From positions 2,367,483 through 2,431,482 of the forward strand of contig NC_020177.2 in assembly GCF_000224145.3 (NCBI RefSeq): a DNA stretch of 64,000 bases. Reading direction: 5' to 3'. The DNA is from Ciona intestinalis (Eukaryota > Chordata > Ascidiacea > Phlebobranchia > Cionidae). Under the pieces are notes generated by a model. It was not told where the DNA came from and searched no databases. It was given only the letters and a program-made list of their open reading frames with translations. The position numbers and the translations under genes were made by a program. Shown piece by piece: positions 24,501 through 36,141 of this stretch (the stretch's first letter is position 1; each line of letters opens with the position of its first letter).

Positions 24501-25616
24501 TATGAGGTTCTCTTTGTAAAATCGGTATAGTCTCGGCGACCTATGAAATTCGTTACTCCAGTTTGGGAAACTATAATTTACACTATTGGCTATTTTACAC
24601 GGCCGATATGTTAAAATATTTGAAGACGTATAGTCGTATACTAATACACTAGGCATACTGTATATTCATTTGACATTTATGCACAAAATTTGACTTACGT
24701 TAAGTTTGTATGAACTTTGCATCTCTCTATCCAGCTTTTGTTTGACGAATAAACGTCCAGTCAATGGTTCAATTTGAAACAAGGAATCAGCACCACGGCC
24801 CGATATGCTGTACACCACTGTACCAGTGAAGTTATCGTATGAAGACCGGATCTGTAATTGAAATATGTATATATAACATGATATAATTTTCATTTATCTC
24901 TTTGAATACAGTAACAAAGATCAAATGATTGAAACAGCGAGAATAGGGAATTAGCAGCAAAACGGCAGCAGTTCAAAACACGCTACAGGTAAAAACTACT
25001 TGAGGAAAAAGTTATTTTATAAAAAGCGTAACTGCTAAAGCTTTTGAACATTCTTATGTTGCCTATGTTCTTTAGTAGGTACATACTAAATCGACACAAA
25101 ATACATATAGACTCCCACCTTTGCGATTAGTTGGTCTGGATCCCTATTTTCTTTGACCGAATATGAATTAAACACCCAGCGCCTTTGTCGGCTTCGACCG
25201 TGTGACGTCGCGTCTTGATTTGTGACGTCATGTGAGTATGACATCAGTTTTCCAAAAAGTCCACGGTGTTCTACTATGCCTTCAGTCTTCGTGGATCTCA
25301 ACATTGGCGTTTCAGATCTAAGCTTTAATTTCAGCAGTTTGTATTCACCATTTTCGCCGCTGTTGTATTTCAACAGAACATTTTGACTCTGAACGGCGTT
25401 TCCGGGTACTCTCAGCTTGATTTCGTATCCATAAGTCGCTACTGTAATCTTTAGCATAACTCCATCTTCGATCTCAAAAAAGTCCAAATTTCTGAAGACC
25501 TTTGGCAGTCTTAGTATTACATCTCCAGTTTGTGCAGCTTGTGGTACATGTACAGGTATCGTAGTTATTGCATTTCCAAGAGTTGCAAGCATCAGCAGCA
25601 AAGCGATCGTCTCCAT
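15547..25616 (-). CDS. cdh: Classical cadherin (type I/II-like), five extracellular repeats
   Basis: A calcium-dependent adhesion receptor linked to catenins. Fifteen exons, in gene order: 25119-25616, 24699-24851, 22403-22541, 21719-21915, 21049-21181, 20487-20635, 19921-20101, 19766-19838, 19443-19701, 18178-18295, 17459-17581, 17133-17249, 16823-17021, 16107-16281, 15547-15789. All phases agree and give 918 residues. Signal peptide [10 protein letters not shown]; propeptide to the furin site RQRR (143-146); mature W147 in [11 protein letters not shown]. Five EC domains follow with linkers [26 protein letters not shown] and DVNDNPPRP, then membrane-proximal [15 protein letters not shown] helix near 698-722 precedes RRRRHNR, a juxtamembrane p120-type region ([14 protein letters not shown]) and a beta-catenin site ([19 protein letters not shown]). 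There are no EGF or laminin G domains. A second near-identical copy of three exons (19126-19296 into a gap, 18982-19054, 18659-18917) is discussed under findings and is left out of the 918. Confidence 0.95.
15821..16011 (-). mobile_element. MITE family A in cadherin intron
   Basis: Full-length copy between the last two exons, left end tagtaggttgggggaag. Confidence 0.85.
16358..16548 (-). mobile_element. MITE family A in cadherin intron
   Basis: Full-length copy, slightly worn left end (agcaggggaggggagaag). Confidence 0.8.
16608..16680 (+). mobile_element. tRNA-derived SINE, 3' fragment
   Basis: Contains gtgttataacgactgcc, ccacgcgaagataaagcaag and a ttacattcatt tail. Confidence 0.6.
17290..17460. 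repeat. Degenerate 22-26 base repeat built on TGACGTCA
   Basis: About seven units of the form atatgacgtcacaatcgaga follow each other in a cadherin intron. Three keep the exact TGACGTCA palindrome (17316, 17421, 17442); others have one or two changes. Confidence 0.75.
17658..17852 (+). mobile_element. MITE family A in cadherin intron
   Basis: Full-length copy, left end tagtagggtgggggaagatg. Confidence 0.9.
17857..17940 (-). mobile_element. MITE family B fragment
   Basis: Internal part of the diverged subfamily (cacacgactctataaac, then gggatattatgtgctaacgg), without either end. Confidence 0.55.
18320..18450 (-). mobile_element. tRNA-derived SINE, partial
   Basis: Tail gaatgaacgaataaatgaat, then tttatcctcacgtggcg and ctgtttcatacacctcgtgc. 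Confidence 0.65.
18585..18638 (+). mobile_element. MITE family A, right-end fragment
   Basis: aataggacaagaaaatagaa to gtcccatctcccc only. It abuts the start of the duplicated block at 18638. Confidence 0.65.
18638..19296 (-). repeat. First copy of a duplicated cadherin block, ending at a gap
   Basis: This block matches 19422-20091 nearly base for base in three exons (259, 73 and at least 171 nt) and less closely in the introns. It stops exactly at the gap start. The predicted peptides differ at only a few positions (for example DESKK against DKSKK). Confidence 0.9.
19297..19421. other. Assembly gap (125 N)
   Basis: Run of undefined bases inside the cadherin gene, flanked on both sides by the two copies of the duplicated block. 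Confidence 0.99.
19422..20091 (-). repeat. Second copy of the duplicated cadherin block
   Basis: Starts exactly at the gap end with aggtatttactccattctc, the same words as 18638. Its exons (19443-19701, 19766-19838, 19921-20101) are the ones used in the cadherin model because the upstream one is complete. Confidence 0.9.
20267..20458 (+). mobile_element. MITE family A in cadherin intron
   Basis: Full-length copy with both ends nearly intact. Confidence 0.9.
20833..21036 (+). mobile_element. MITE family A in cadherin intron
   Basis: Full-length copy with a few extra bases near the left end (gtgggggactaagggaag). It ends 13 bases from the splice donor edge of exon 21049-21181. Confidence 0.85.
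21459..21655 (+). mobile_element. MITE family A in cadherin intron
   Basis: Full-length but older-looking copy (left end ttagggtataggagaaaatg). Confidence 0.8.
22012..22333. repeat. 24-base minisatellite, about 13 units
   Basis: Units of the form catcttaccccaacctactt restart every 24 bases (ttacccca at 22022, 22046, 22070, 22094 and on). The unit resembles the right inverted end of the MITE (catcttccccca). It lies in a cadherin intron. Confidence 0.95.
22618..22788 (+). mobile_element. MITE family A, left end worn
   Basis: Body and right end (cccatcttacccactata) are recognisable; the left end is degraded (gatgggatacagttagc). Confidence 0.65.
22790..22990 (-). mobile_element. MITE family A, abutting the previous copy
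   Basis: Full-length copy starting where the previous one ends, the two sharing a TATA, as expected if one inserted into the terminal TA of the other. Confidence 0.85.
23820..24120. mobile_element. Possible non-autonomous hAT-like element
   Basis: The start cagcgtttcccaaactttt and, at the other end, cagtttgggaagctata form imperfect inverted ends of the kind seen in hAT elements. The allelic copy lies at about 24413-24585. No transposase is present. Confidence 0.35.
23912..24035 (-). mobile_element. MITE family A, short internally deleted copy, dimorphic
   Basis: Left end cagtagtatgggggaagatg and right end ccccaccctactata enclose a shortened body. The corresponding site in the other block (near 24494-24500) lacks it, giving an empty-site comparison. 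Confidence 0.85.
24262..24311. other. Assembly gap (50 N)
   Basis: Undefined bases in a cadherin intron, bounded by the two copies of the second duplicated block. Confidence 0.99.
24312..24739 (-). repeat. Second copy of the second duplicated block, without the MITE
   Basis: Begins at the gap end and continues into the complete 153-nt cadherin exon (24699-24851). Confidence 0.85.
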
Positions 25617-27290
25617 GTTGTACTTTATGTTTTCGCAGTTTTAGTTTCACACTCTTATACACAACTGGTAATTAACTTTTACTTCCCTGCAAAGTGACAA
25701 GATGAAAGCTCCAGCGGTGTTAGCTTTAATGTAAGCAACGAACATCGTGTTTAGAACGCGTGGCGTCCATGATCAAATACAAGAAAAAGGAAAAAAGGCT
25801 CTACAATATGTTTGCTCATTGAACCAGTCGCACGCCTGAAGTTCAGCTTATTATTACGCCGTAAAACCCTATGTGACGTTTTTTGTTTCCTGTCAACTGA
25901 AATTTCAAAACTCAGCACCACGCAAGATTTTTGTTTTGTTAGACTTTCCAAAACAAATTGGATTTTCAATTAATATTTGCAGCGCGCGTGTCAAAATATC
26001 GCTCGTACAACAAGTTTTCTATACTAGTTCACTGATCCAGCAATGTACGGATGTTCTATATTTAGTTATACCTGTAATCCATACACTTTCTGTATCTGGT
26101 TATTTTGAATACATTTCCCTTTTTTTTATTATTTCTTAAAATAATATAAACTGTTTAAAACTGCGTTATATCCTCGAGCGCGACTTGTAATTTGTTTCCA
26201 GTACTTCGAGATGCGAAAGTATCAAAAAAAGCATTTTCGAATAGTTTAAGAAACATTATCGCCGTTTAAACAGCCCTGCTAGTCACCCGTGACCGTCACG
26301 TGACGCAGGACAATGAACTTCGTTCTAGAATTGCAGATCGATTTGAAGCTTGCGTCTCGTAGTCGCCACGATTAACCGTGGCAGTGCATTGTCTTTTCTT
26401 TCATTGATTACTGAACAAATGAAATGGCGACACATCGGGATGCAATAATGCAAGCTATTGTCGATATGGACTTAATCCGAGATCGGGAACTGCGTGGCCG
26501 GACGCGGGATATTAGCGTTTGAATTCAGGCCGCTTCACAATATTAACACCGGCCTAATAAAGCGCAGATTGTACACGTCTTGATTAGTATGTAACATTGA
26601 TCTTTTATCTGTATCATCAGAACGTTTAGTCACATTTTAACTCGATTGGGAGGATTTCAAAATGGAAATTACCCTTTGATCGCAAAACTAACTCAAATTC
26701 TAGACGGTTTTATTAAAATTGGTTTTGATAAAAGCTTTTTACGGCTATATCGCTATGATGTAACTCCAGTTTGTCCCTGGACACCAGGTCACAAAACAAA
26801 CTCCGGAATTCAAGCTCCCGTTGACTCTAACCTAATTCCAGACCAGGATATACGATCTCGCCGAGGGATTTCTCACGTTCAAAGTCGACGCCATATTCAC
26901 ACCTACCCGTGCTGAGGAAAGGATTAGCGGCAATGCAAACACCCCGAACCGTTGTGGACATTAAATACCTACGTCCGGGGCAGACAGTTTAAGGTCACGT
27001 GGTGAGAAAATTACTCAACCGGAAACGCAGCTTGACAACAATCAAACAATTATGACGTCAGAACTGCAGTCATTTTAAATCTGAGTTGAAGTCATTTAGC
27101 AAAACATGACGTCACTAGTTATTTTAATGACGTCATCTTTTTGCATATTGGTAACTCAGCAATAAAAGTGCAACTATACTGCAAGTGCATTTTATTTCAC
27201 TCACTTGACAATTCTATTTTATATAGTGACCGTATGATATTACACAGCAGTTACTTCGCATTTGACTTATTAGTTCCACTAGGCATAAAC

Positions 27291-27400
27291 CATGGCCTAC
27301 TAAAGATATATCTTTACTAGGCATAAACCATGGCCTACTAAAGATACTAGGCATAAACCATGGCCTACTAAAGATATATCTTTAGTAGGCCATGGCATAA
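27291..27400. repeat. Tandem and inverted repeat around ccatggcctactaaagatat
   Basis: Three direct copies of actaggcataaaccatggcc plus tactaaagatat are followed by an inverted copy (atatctttagtaggccatgg), giving a perfect palindrome through agatatatct. A related inverted pair sits near 6210-6240. Confidence 0.85.
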
Positions 27401-27639
27401 ACGTATGTGTTCTTACATACAATTTTACGACAGTACAGAAACTCGTAACAAGCACGAATACGAAAATCTTCAATAACTACCGCTATTATTTTTCGACTTC
27501 TCGAAATTAAAAACGTTAATTTTAATCCAACGTTTCAACTGTCATTTGACAAGACTATACCAGAGTTACAAAGTAACGTTTTGTATGCGAAGAAACCAAA
27601 CATTTCACAATATTACTTATAGCATGGACACCATGATAT

Positions 27640-27834
27640 ACAGTAGGGCAGGGGAAGACGGGACCCCTTTTAGTTCTATTTCCTCATTCCATTTAGTAGT
27701 AAATAAAGAATGTTTAAATAATTACGAAACTATATCCTCACGACTCCAACAGACCGTTGTTAATTGTTTAAAACACGATCAGGATACTTGGGTATTATGT
27801 GCTAAAGGTGTTCCATCTTCCCCACCCTACTATA
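27640..27834 (-). mobile_element. MITE family A
   Basis: Full-length copy, left end cagtagggcaggggaag. Confidence 0.9.
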
Positions 27835-29058
27835 CAACTATTCTGAGGCACATACTGGACTACACATAGAGTATACTACTTTACATAAAACGCCTTACGT
27901 TATCTGTTCGCTTTCAAACCCCAATCCCACTACCATCTTGACACAGATAGCTAGAATCACAAATCTTCTTCAAACGTAAGATTACAACAGATCAGAGCGA
28001 CTTTTATAATACACCGACGTCTGCTACACAAATACACAAGTACTGCCGCAGTGTGATAAGAAAACATTTCAAATTTTGACAAAAAAAACGACGCCATCAG
28101 CTTGAAACAACTAAAACTCAACCTTGAAAAATAGACAACACCGAAAAGCCGACAACTGGACCAAATGCTATTTTAAACTCTACAGAACTGAGTAATCCAT
28201 GTTCCTTACTATGCGACTTCCCTTTGCGACTAAAAACTGATTTTCTGAATCTGTACATTATACGCCCACCCATAAACAACACATTTTGCCTCCCGAACGT
28301 GATTTCAAAGACCATTACGTAATTTGCATCACTGAAAACATCGAGATTAAATCGCTTCTGTCGCTGCAACATTACCGATCGTCTACCTTACAATAGTTGT
28401 AACCCTTTACCCCTTTGCCCTTTTCAGCGCGCCCCCATTTAAGGTGATCCATCTTACACCCGAGAACCCCACATTCGACTGCTGTCGAGCAAGCGCAGAA
28501 TTTATTATGACGTCACACTGAGCGGCGTTCCAAAAGCGACGACCAACAATCACTAAATGGCGTGGGGTGGATTAAGGGATTTCGGTTCCCATCCGCTCAC
28601 AACGATTGAGACAAGACACTCCTAAAACCTAAACCATTACTTTACCATTCCAATACGAAACCAATAACAGAGAACAAAATTACTAAACCACTGCAACAAC
28701 ACTTCATTAGCGTCATTTACCAACTAATGCTTATAAATGCCACAGAAACTTAATAGTAACGACACGACAAAAGGTTTTTACTTGTATCCCATAACAAAAA
28801 CTCTACGATTTTCGCATTTTTTTGCCACAAAAATTGCCGTTATTTTAAAGATTTTTTTGTCTAATAGTTTTAAGTTTCACGTACTACAAATATGACGTAG
28901 CTTCCGGTCGTCATCAGTTCCGCTCGAGTGGTTCCGTTAATGGCCCACATCGCTACAGCGATCATCCATCAATCTGTCGTTCGTCGTTTGTAGTAAACTC
29001 GTATCACGTGACTAGGGGTCGCAAAACGTGGGAACTTAAATTTTCGCTGGACAATATA

Positions 29059-29236
29059 TGGTAGGGCGGGGTAAGATATTCCATTTTATCGTCCGAATTT
29101 GGTAGTAAACAAAAATTAGTTACATATGTATATAACCGCGGCCACAGGATTTTAAAATACCGTTGTTAGTTGTTAAAAACAATCAGAAAACATAAGATAT
29201 AGGTGCTAACGATATCTCATCTTACCCCACTCTTAT
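29059..29236 (-). mobile_element. MITE family B
   Basis: Diverged subfamily copy with left end ggtagggcggggtaagatat and right end catcttaccccactct. Confidence 0.75.
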
Positions 29237-30973
29237 ATTTCGTATTTTGTGTTTTAAGTTTTGAAACGTTCTATTTCTGTACCCTAATAACATAACACAT
29301 ATATTTGATGAACTTAAACAAAACTAACAAGCAAAAATTATCTAGACGAATACGCGCCTTCTATAACTTAAAACTGTATAGCCTTTCCATATTTAGGCAA
29401 TATGTTTAACCATAGGTTCAACTACGATTATTTCTTGAACATTCTAAATAATAGGAGAAAATGTAAACGAAACCTAAGAATATAAAGCTGACGTATAACT
29501 CCGGTTGTCATGACTTCAATTTTTTTTTTCATAACTCCCTAGTTAGCCATTTATCTTGTCCATCTGTCAACTTTTCAAAACTATCTAGCCTCGATCTAAA
29601 TGTGACTGATAAAAAGCTTTGTCGAAAAAACTGAGGTGGCCAAATTAGGGCTTAGATGTAGCTCCTACTACTGACTCCCTGCAGCTATCGTAGCTTACTC
29701 ATCATCGTTATCTGGGAGAGCTTTTTCGCAACATAAACTTCAGAGGGAACATATTTTTAATATTCAATCTCTGTCTGGATAAATGGGAGAAAAATAACAA
29801 CGGTCTAAGTCTAGAGACTTCCCACTGGGCAGAACGCTTAATTTCTATCAATCTTAGATATTGAAAAACACCAGTGTCCCACTTTTGGTGGGTTTGGACT
29901 CCGAAACGAAGCTCGTAAGATGGATATAAACGTTCGGGAATACTCGAACCGTCCCCGCGGCCACCTCGCTTGACAATATCCAGACGTAGATAGCGTTAAT
30001 GGAGGCGCGTTTTGAGTGCCGCGCTCTCTGACTCACAAAACCCTTGCACCAACAGGGATTAACTGCAACAACACGAAGTGGTCTTCAACTAATCCCAGCA
30101 CTCGAAAAGTCGCCGCGCGTCAGCGGGAACTGCGCTCTCGAATTCCGGCCGAGCCCGTGACTCAGGCCCGATGTGTACGCAGTTAATCCCCGTAGTAGAA
30201 CGTGTCTAGATTCGTAGCATCTCGACATTTTCTCCCCCTGATGAACCGATGACAAACACAAATGCCATAAACATCAATTAGAGTCAAGTCAACTTAACAA
30301 GTTATTTTTCGAAACTTGGGAAACCGTAAGGTACCGCAAAACGTCAAAACGGCGACTGGGCGTGGCAGAAACTTGTCAGCACCTACTGGCAATTTCATTC
30401 GAAAATCTCAGGCGCCATTTTTAAGTCACATGGAAAACTGGAAGTCAAAATTCTAAATTAAAAACCGTACTATTGGGCTTTAGTTTACGCTCACTGTGGT
30501 ATGTTTTTAAACTGATGGTTTTTGACGCTATGCTCGCTGCCGAGCTCCGCGCTAAACACTAGTATACACTACAACTTACTCAGCAAATACAGTATCTCAA
30601 ACTAAATAAAAAGTGTACACAAAACTTGCTATAAACAAACTTCTCCGCGTATGCAGAGCAAAACTTAAAATAGCAACAAAATTTGCAACTGTTCGAAAAT
30701 TTAAGGAAATAAATTCAAAATATCCAGCTGGAAAAAACAAAGAAACTAGACCTTCAATCGGCGACTTGGTGTCTCGTCGTTAAATCGCGTCGTTCTGCAA
30801 CAAACGTTTCAAACTGTGACGTCACAATAGACGGCAAGCTTGACCTTAATCGCGATGCCAAAGACAGTGGAATCGCATCGAAACCGCGGGAGAGAAGCCT
30901 GGGAGAGAAGCAGTGTGACGTCACAATTACTGAATGGTACTGTACTAAAACTTTGATTTTTTTTCTTAATGTG

Positions 30974-31173
30974 TAGTACTGTCGGGGAAGACGAGACACC
31001 TTTAGCAAATAATATCCCAAATATCCTGATCGTGTTTTAAATAATGAACATCGGTCTATTGGAGTCGTGAGGATACGATATTATAATTCTTTGAATGATC
31101 TTTGTTTACTACCAAAAGAGACGAAAAAAAAAATAGAAAGAAAGGCTGTCCCATCTTCCCCCATCGTGCTATA
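30974..31173 (+). mobile_element. MITE family A
   Basis: Full-length copy, left end tagtactgtcggggaag. Confidence 0.85.
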
Positions 31174-31240
31174 TCTGCACTACAACATATGTAATTCGTA
31201 TTTTTCGTACAGTTATAGCGTGAATGTTAAAAATATTTAC

Positions 31241-31428
31241 TAGGTTGGAGTAAAATAGAACATTCTTTATTCCCTTTTATCGTATCATTTGGTAGTAAAC
31301 AAACACTACTTAGAAAATGATATAATCGTATTCTCACTCTAAAAGACCGTTGTTAAAAGTTGAAAATACGATTAGGAAATATGGGATATTATGTGCGAAC
31401 AGTATCCACCCTACACCGCAGTACCATA
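31241..31428 (-). mobile_element. MITE family B
   Basis: Left end taggttggagtaaaatag, right end worn (ccaccctacaccgcag). Confidence 0.7.
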
Positions 31429-31808
31429 TGCGCCATATGATATATCTATTTGGAAATATAGGAAAACTACTAATTTGTTTAAAAACGTAGAATCTAAAAT
31501 TTAACATTTTATTTCCATCCAATTTTTAAATCTGCAAAAATCAAACCGAGCTCTGTTTTGAAGCACAATTGTTATTGTTACGTCACATTGCTTCTTTGTT
31601 ACCTCACACGGCGGGTCAGTGACGTCACAAGGTCGAGATTTGGGACAATTTTCGCCATTAAGCCGCGGAAAATCGAGCCACGACAAATTAGTACAACCGG
31701 TAACTGGAAACCACATCGTTTACATGAGAGATTATGGCAGTCAGGACAAATAAACAAATCTAATTTCCCGGTTGCAGACGGTTAGGCGACAATGGCGTGT
31801 ATGTATTA

Positions 31809-31999
31809 TAGTAGGGTGGGGAAAAACGGGACACATTTAGCACCTAATATCTAAATATCCTAATCGTTTTTTAAACAATTAACAACGGTCCATTGAAGTC
31901 GTGAGGATACGGTTTTATAAATCTTTGAATGTTCTTTGTTTACTACCAAATGGGACGAGAAAACAGAATGAAAATGTTTCCCATCTTTTCCCACTAACT
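31809..31999 (+). mobile_element. MITE family A
   Basis: Full-length copy; right end slightly changed (ttttcccactaactg). Confidence 0.85.
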
Positions 32000-32598
32000 G
32001 TGTATTATATTGTAGTATTAAAGTAGGATACGCAATGACTTGATTCGGCAATTTTTCGCAGAAAAATTTCTACAAATATATTCTAAATAAACCTATTTCT
32101 AAAAAATATTAAAATAGAGTCACTTCGTGTTTTTTAAAATCGATATAAAAAGATTAAATTCACATTCAACTCTTATTATATGCAGATGTAACTCGAACCA
32201 TTACAACTTGTAATTCAATTTGATTTTGTTGCAATGACGTTTATTTAAACATAATACGACAGTACAATGGTATTATTAAATTATATGTCAATTTTTACTG
32301 ATTACTCTTGTCAGTTTTTAGGTTGTTTATTTGGTTCTATCATTATTTTGTTACTCGCGCGATTTGTAAAATCTTATTGTGACGTCATAGTACCGCAGAT
32401 TTCCCGCTTTGTTACGTAATAATGCAAAATGTGCTTGGAGGAACGAATGACTTCTATGTGGGGGACCTGCGTAAAACTGTTCCAAAAACGTTATAAATTA
32501 AATCAATGTGTCCGTAAACCCAAAGTAAACAATACCGTACATTTCCAGTTAAATAAATTTGTTAAAGAAAACCTTGAGACAAAACGACAATGATTGTA

Positions 32599-32793
32599 TA
32601 GTAGGGTTGAGTAAAATGGGACATGGTTTCATTCGTTTTTCTCGTTTAATTTGGTAGTAAACAAAGTTTATGTACAGAATTATGTAACCGTATCCACACG
32701 ACTCTTAAAAGGCGTTGTGAACTGTTGAAAACACGATCACAAAATTTGGGATTTGTGGGCTAACGGTATATCCCATCTCACCCCACAGTACTA
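32599..32793 (-). mobile_element. MITE family B
   Basis: Full-length copy (tagtagggttgagtaaaatg at the left, cccatctcaccccacag at the right). Confidence 0.8.
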
Positions 32794-33312
32794 CACTTAG
32801 AATAAATACAGTATATTAAAATAGCAGTACTTATTAATCTTTATAAACCAAACCCTCTTATTTTATTCGACTTTTTTGGAGAAAGTATTTCGGCGACTTC
32901 CAAAATACATTTAAAAATCTAGAAATCCGAACTTTTTTAAAAAACGCCTACGACATGAGAATTTTAGCCTTTAGATTAAATGGAAAATCGAATTGCGAAA
33001 CCCTGCTGTGGGAAGAGTTCATAAATACCCCGCTGTGTGGAGCCAGTGCTATTCTGTCTGGAACGAAGCTGTACCGCGTCACTGCGGGGAGTTAGGAGAA
33101 TGGCACAGCGCGGTAATAGGCGCGAAGAAGTCAATTGTAAGATTTTAAAATCAGTCTTTAATGTGAAGATTTCACTATAAGATACGTCATACCTCAAATT
33201 AAATACACGACTAAATGACAAGAAATAAATAAACTAGTTTAATGCCAAAAGTTCACAGTTACTATAGTGACCTATAATTAGGTATACATAATATATACAT
33301 AAAACCATACAT

Positions 33313-33501
33313 AATAGGAAGGGACGATGGCACACATTTAGCACTATTTAAATATCTTGACCGTTTTTTTTAACAAATAACAACGGTCTATGGGAGACGT
33401 GAGAAACCAATTTATAAATCTTTGAATATTCTTTAGGGTTAATACTAAATGACACGAGAAAATGGGATAAAAAGTGTTCCAGATTCCCCCACCCTATACT
33501 G
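33313..33501 (+). mobile_element. MITE family A, degraded left end
   Basis: Left end is ataggaagggacgatggc; body and right end are clear. Confidence 0.75.
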
Positions 33502-34027
33502 TATAGTATTTTTTTCGATTAGGTTATTTCAGAATTTAGTTTTATCTTTTCGTTTTGATCAGGCTGGTGCCGAAAAGTTTAAATCCAGAAACTGGCGTTA
33601 TCTCGTCATCAAAGCACTATTGTGACGCGAACCATCGATTACTTGGCAGCTATATAAACATGGCGTCGAATTTATTAAAAAGTGAGAATTTCTCCGAAAT
33701 TTATGATCCAAACACTCAAAAAATACGAACTCTTTTGAGGGTTCACAACTAACCGCTTTTACAGCTTTGATTGTTTAAATTACAATAAAAAGCGCAGAGT
33801 TAAGCATGTACAATACACATACACAGACCTACGATGCTCTCCCGTATAATATTCATTAAGATCCCGGGCCTATCTTATCCCATGGGAGCCGTGACTTCAA
33901 TCAATTGCCTAAGTGGGATTTGAATGCCACAGTATCTCGGGTATCGACTAGACACTTATAACAGGAAAGCAACATTAAAGGCGAAGCTGTGTTTTGGCGC
34001 ATTAATGGCCAAAAATAACCTCGAATA

Positions 34028-34215
34028 TAGTACTGTGGGGTAAAATGGGACACCTTTAGCACACAATATCCTGATCGTGTTTAAAACAACTAACAACGGT
34101 CTATGGGAGTTGTCAAGATACAATTTTATAATTCTTTGAATGTTCTTTGGTTACTACCAAAAGGGACGAGAAAATAAAATAATAATGGTGTCCCATATTC
34201 CCCCACAATATTATA
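34028..34215 (+). mobile_element. MITE family A
   Basis: Full-length copy, left end tagtactgtggggtaaaatg. Confidence 0.85.
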
Positions 34216-34981
34216 CAATTATAAACATACAATACGACCTGCCAGAGCTGAAAAGCTACATTGTACAAAGTGTGCCTATTGGTTCTCCTACAAAGTAAAT
34301 ATTAAATATACACTGAAATCTCTGTAAAACGTCCGATTGTTTTAAATAGCATTACTAAACCGGTTGACTTTGCCCATTCAAATTAACGCATTTAAATTTA
34401 CATGACACGAGAGACCCACCTCAGCTTTATTGCTATTTTATCCTAAACATTCTTACTTTCGTATAGGAAATACACGTGTAAGCTGTCATGCATAGAATAC
34501 ACTAGCTATAAGAACGATTCGACTTTATATCCACTGGTCAACAGAAGACTACACGCAATGTTTAAGACAGGCATAATGCTAGTATTCCAACTCCCTAGGC
34601 GTCCTCACGAAGACCTCGTTCTTTCACAACAGAATCTTATACGTTATTATTGCTACACCAAGAATTGCATGCGTTGAGCAAGTTCTTCCCAAAATCGATG
34701 CTGGCAGGTGTAATAACACAGGTTCCGTCGCCAAACTGCCGGTCATCGATCTCTTTCTATGATATTCGCCCACAATCGATGCGTTACAGCAATTAATGGC
34801 GTAGCATAGTAGAGCATGTTTCCGCTTACAAGTCAGTTTCAAGGTTTAAAATTGAACTAATAGACAATAAAAACGGAAAATGTTTTAGGGCTCTGAGGGT
34901 TTGGTATTAAGAGCATCTGGTCACGCTCTAGCGCGTGTGGTGACGTCACGTTTAAGCTATTTCATATTTCTACATATTGTA

Positions 34982-35174
34982 TGGTAGGGTAGGAAGAGAT
35001 AGGACACATTTAGCACATAATATCTAAATATCCTGATCGTGTTTTGAACAATTAACAACGGTCTATGGGAGTCGTGAGGATATGGTTTTATAATTCTTTG
35101 AATGTTTTTTGTTTGCTACCAAATGGGACGAGAAAATAGAATAAACAGGTACCTCACCCCCCACCTTACTATAT
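34982..35174 (+). mobile_element. MITE family A
   Basis: Full-length copy, left end tggtagggtaggaagag. Confidence 0.85.
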
Positions 35175-35346
35175 AATGGGATACGTTTTTAATATTTTCT
35201 CGTCCCATTTGGTGGTAAACAAAGGATATTTACACGATTATATACCCATCGCGACGTTAAAAAAGCGTTGTTAACAGTTTTTAAAAAAATCAACAAATAT
35301 AGGATTTAGGTTCGAACAGTATTCCATCCTACCTTACAGTACTAAA
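35175..35346 (-). mobile_element. MITE family B, abutting the previous copy
   Basis: Left inverted end is cut short (taatgggatacg) where it meets the family A copy, suggesting insertion of the latter at this end. Confidence 0.65.
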
Positions 35347-35604
35347 TAAAAGTTATATGCGACAACATTAATGCAAAAATACAGAGAAAATGACATGTTG
35401 CGCCATATTTAAAGCACGTGGCTTCTCGCCTGTTGTTTTTAAGTTTTGGAATTCGAAGGCTTTATTAGTAAAAATAGTAACAAAATTAGTATTTTTTAGC
35501 GCCATTATTTTTTGAAGGAACTTCCGTATAATAATTTCACTAATAATCATTCGGACCGTGTTAAAAGCTTGAAGTCTAAAATTACCTTTGTAAAAACAAT
35601 AATC

Positions 35605-35850
35605 AAACTTACAGTTTATTTTCGCCACCACCAAATCGAATTTTGCTTCTTCCCAATACTCGAAGATTGTACTATAATAACAAAGAATTTTTTTGCTAAA
35701 ACTAACTTTGCCCGCTGTTTTATAGGAACTTGTAGTTTATTTTCGCGACTGCCGAACCAAATTTCGCTTCTTTCCAAGTATTGGAAGATTGTACTATAAT
35801 ATCAAAAATCATTTTACTAAAACTAACTTTGCCCGCTGTTTTATAGAATA
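35605..35850. repeat. 121-base tandem duplication
   Basis: agtttattttcgc restarts at about 35612 and 35733, and actttgcccgctgttttata occurs in both units. The units differ by about ten percent. Confidence 0.8.
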
Positions 35851-36141
35851 GTTTTTTTAGGTATAGCTAGTTATGCCTGTTTGTAAAAGCTCAAATTTGC
35901 CGATTTTACAAGACACATTTCGCATTTGTTAAACTCTGTCGTTTGCAGTGAAGAAGCGTTATTATGACGACACGAACACTCATTAGTGCACGCGCGCGAG
36001 TGGGAAAAAAGTAAAAGGATAAGCGGCACTCGTAATAAAGAAACAATTATTTGTCTCTCTTCGCGGCACCTCGGAAATACAAGGAGGAAATAAATAGCGC
36101 GTTTTTCTTTTGATATGTTACTGCATTAAATCTATATAATA

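Noticed and set aside
26646-26915. 89-codon open frame on the plus strand
   Set aside because: No domain, low-complexity-free but no splice context; probably chance in the cadherin upstream DNA.
28118-28372. 84-codon open frame on the minus strand
   Set aside because: No similarity that I recognise and no flanking exons; length is within chance for this base composition.
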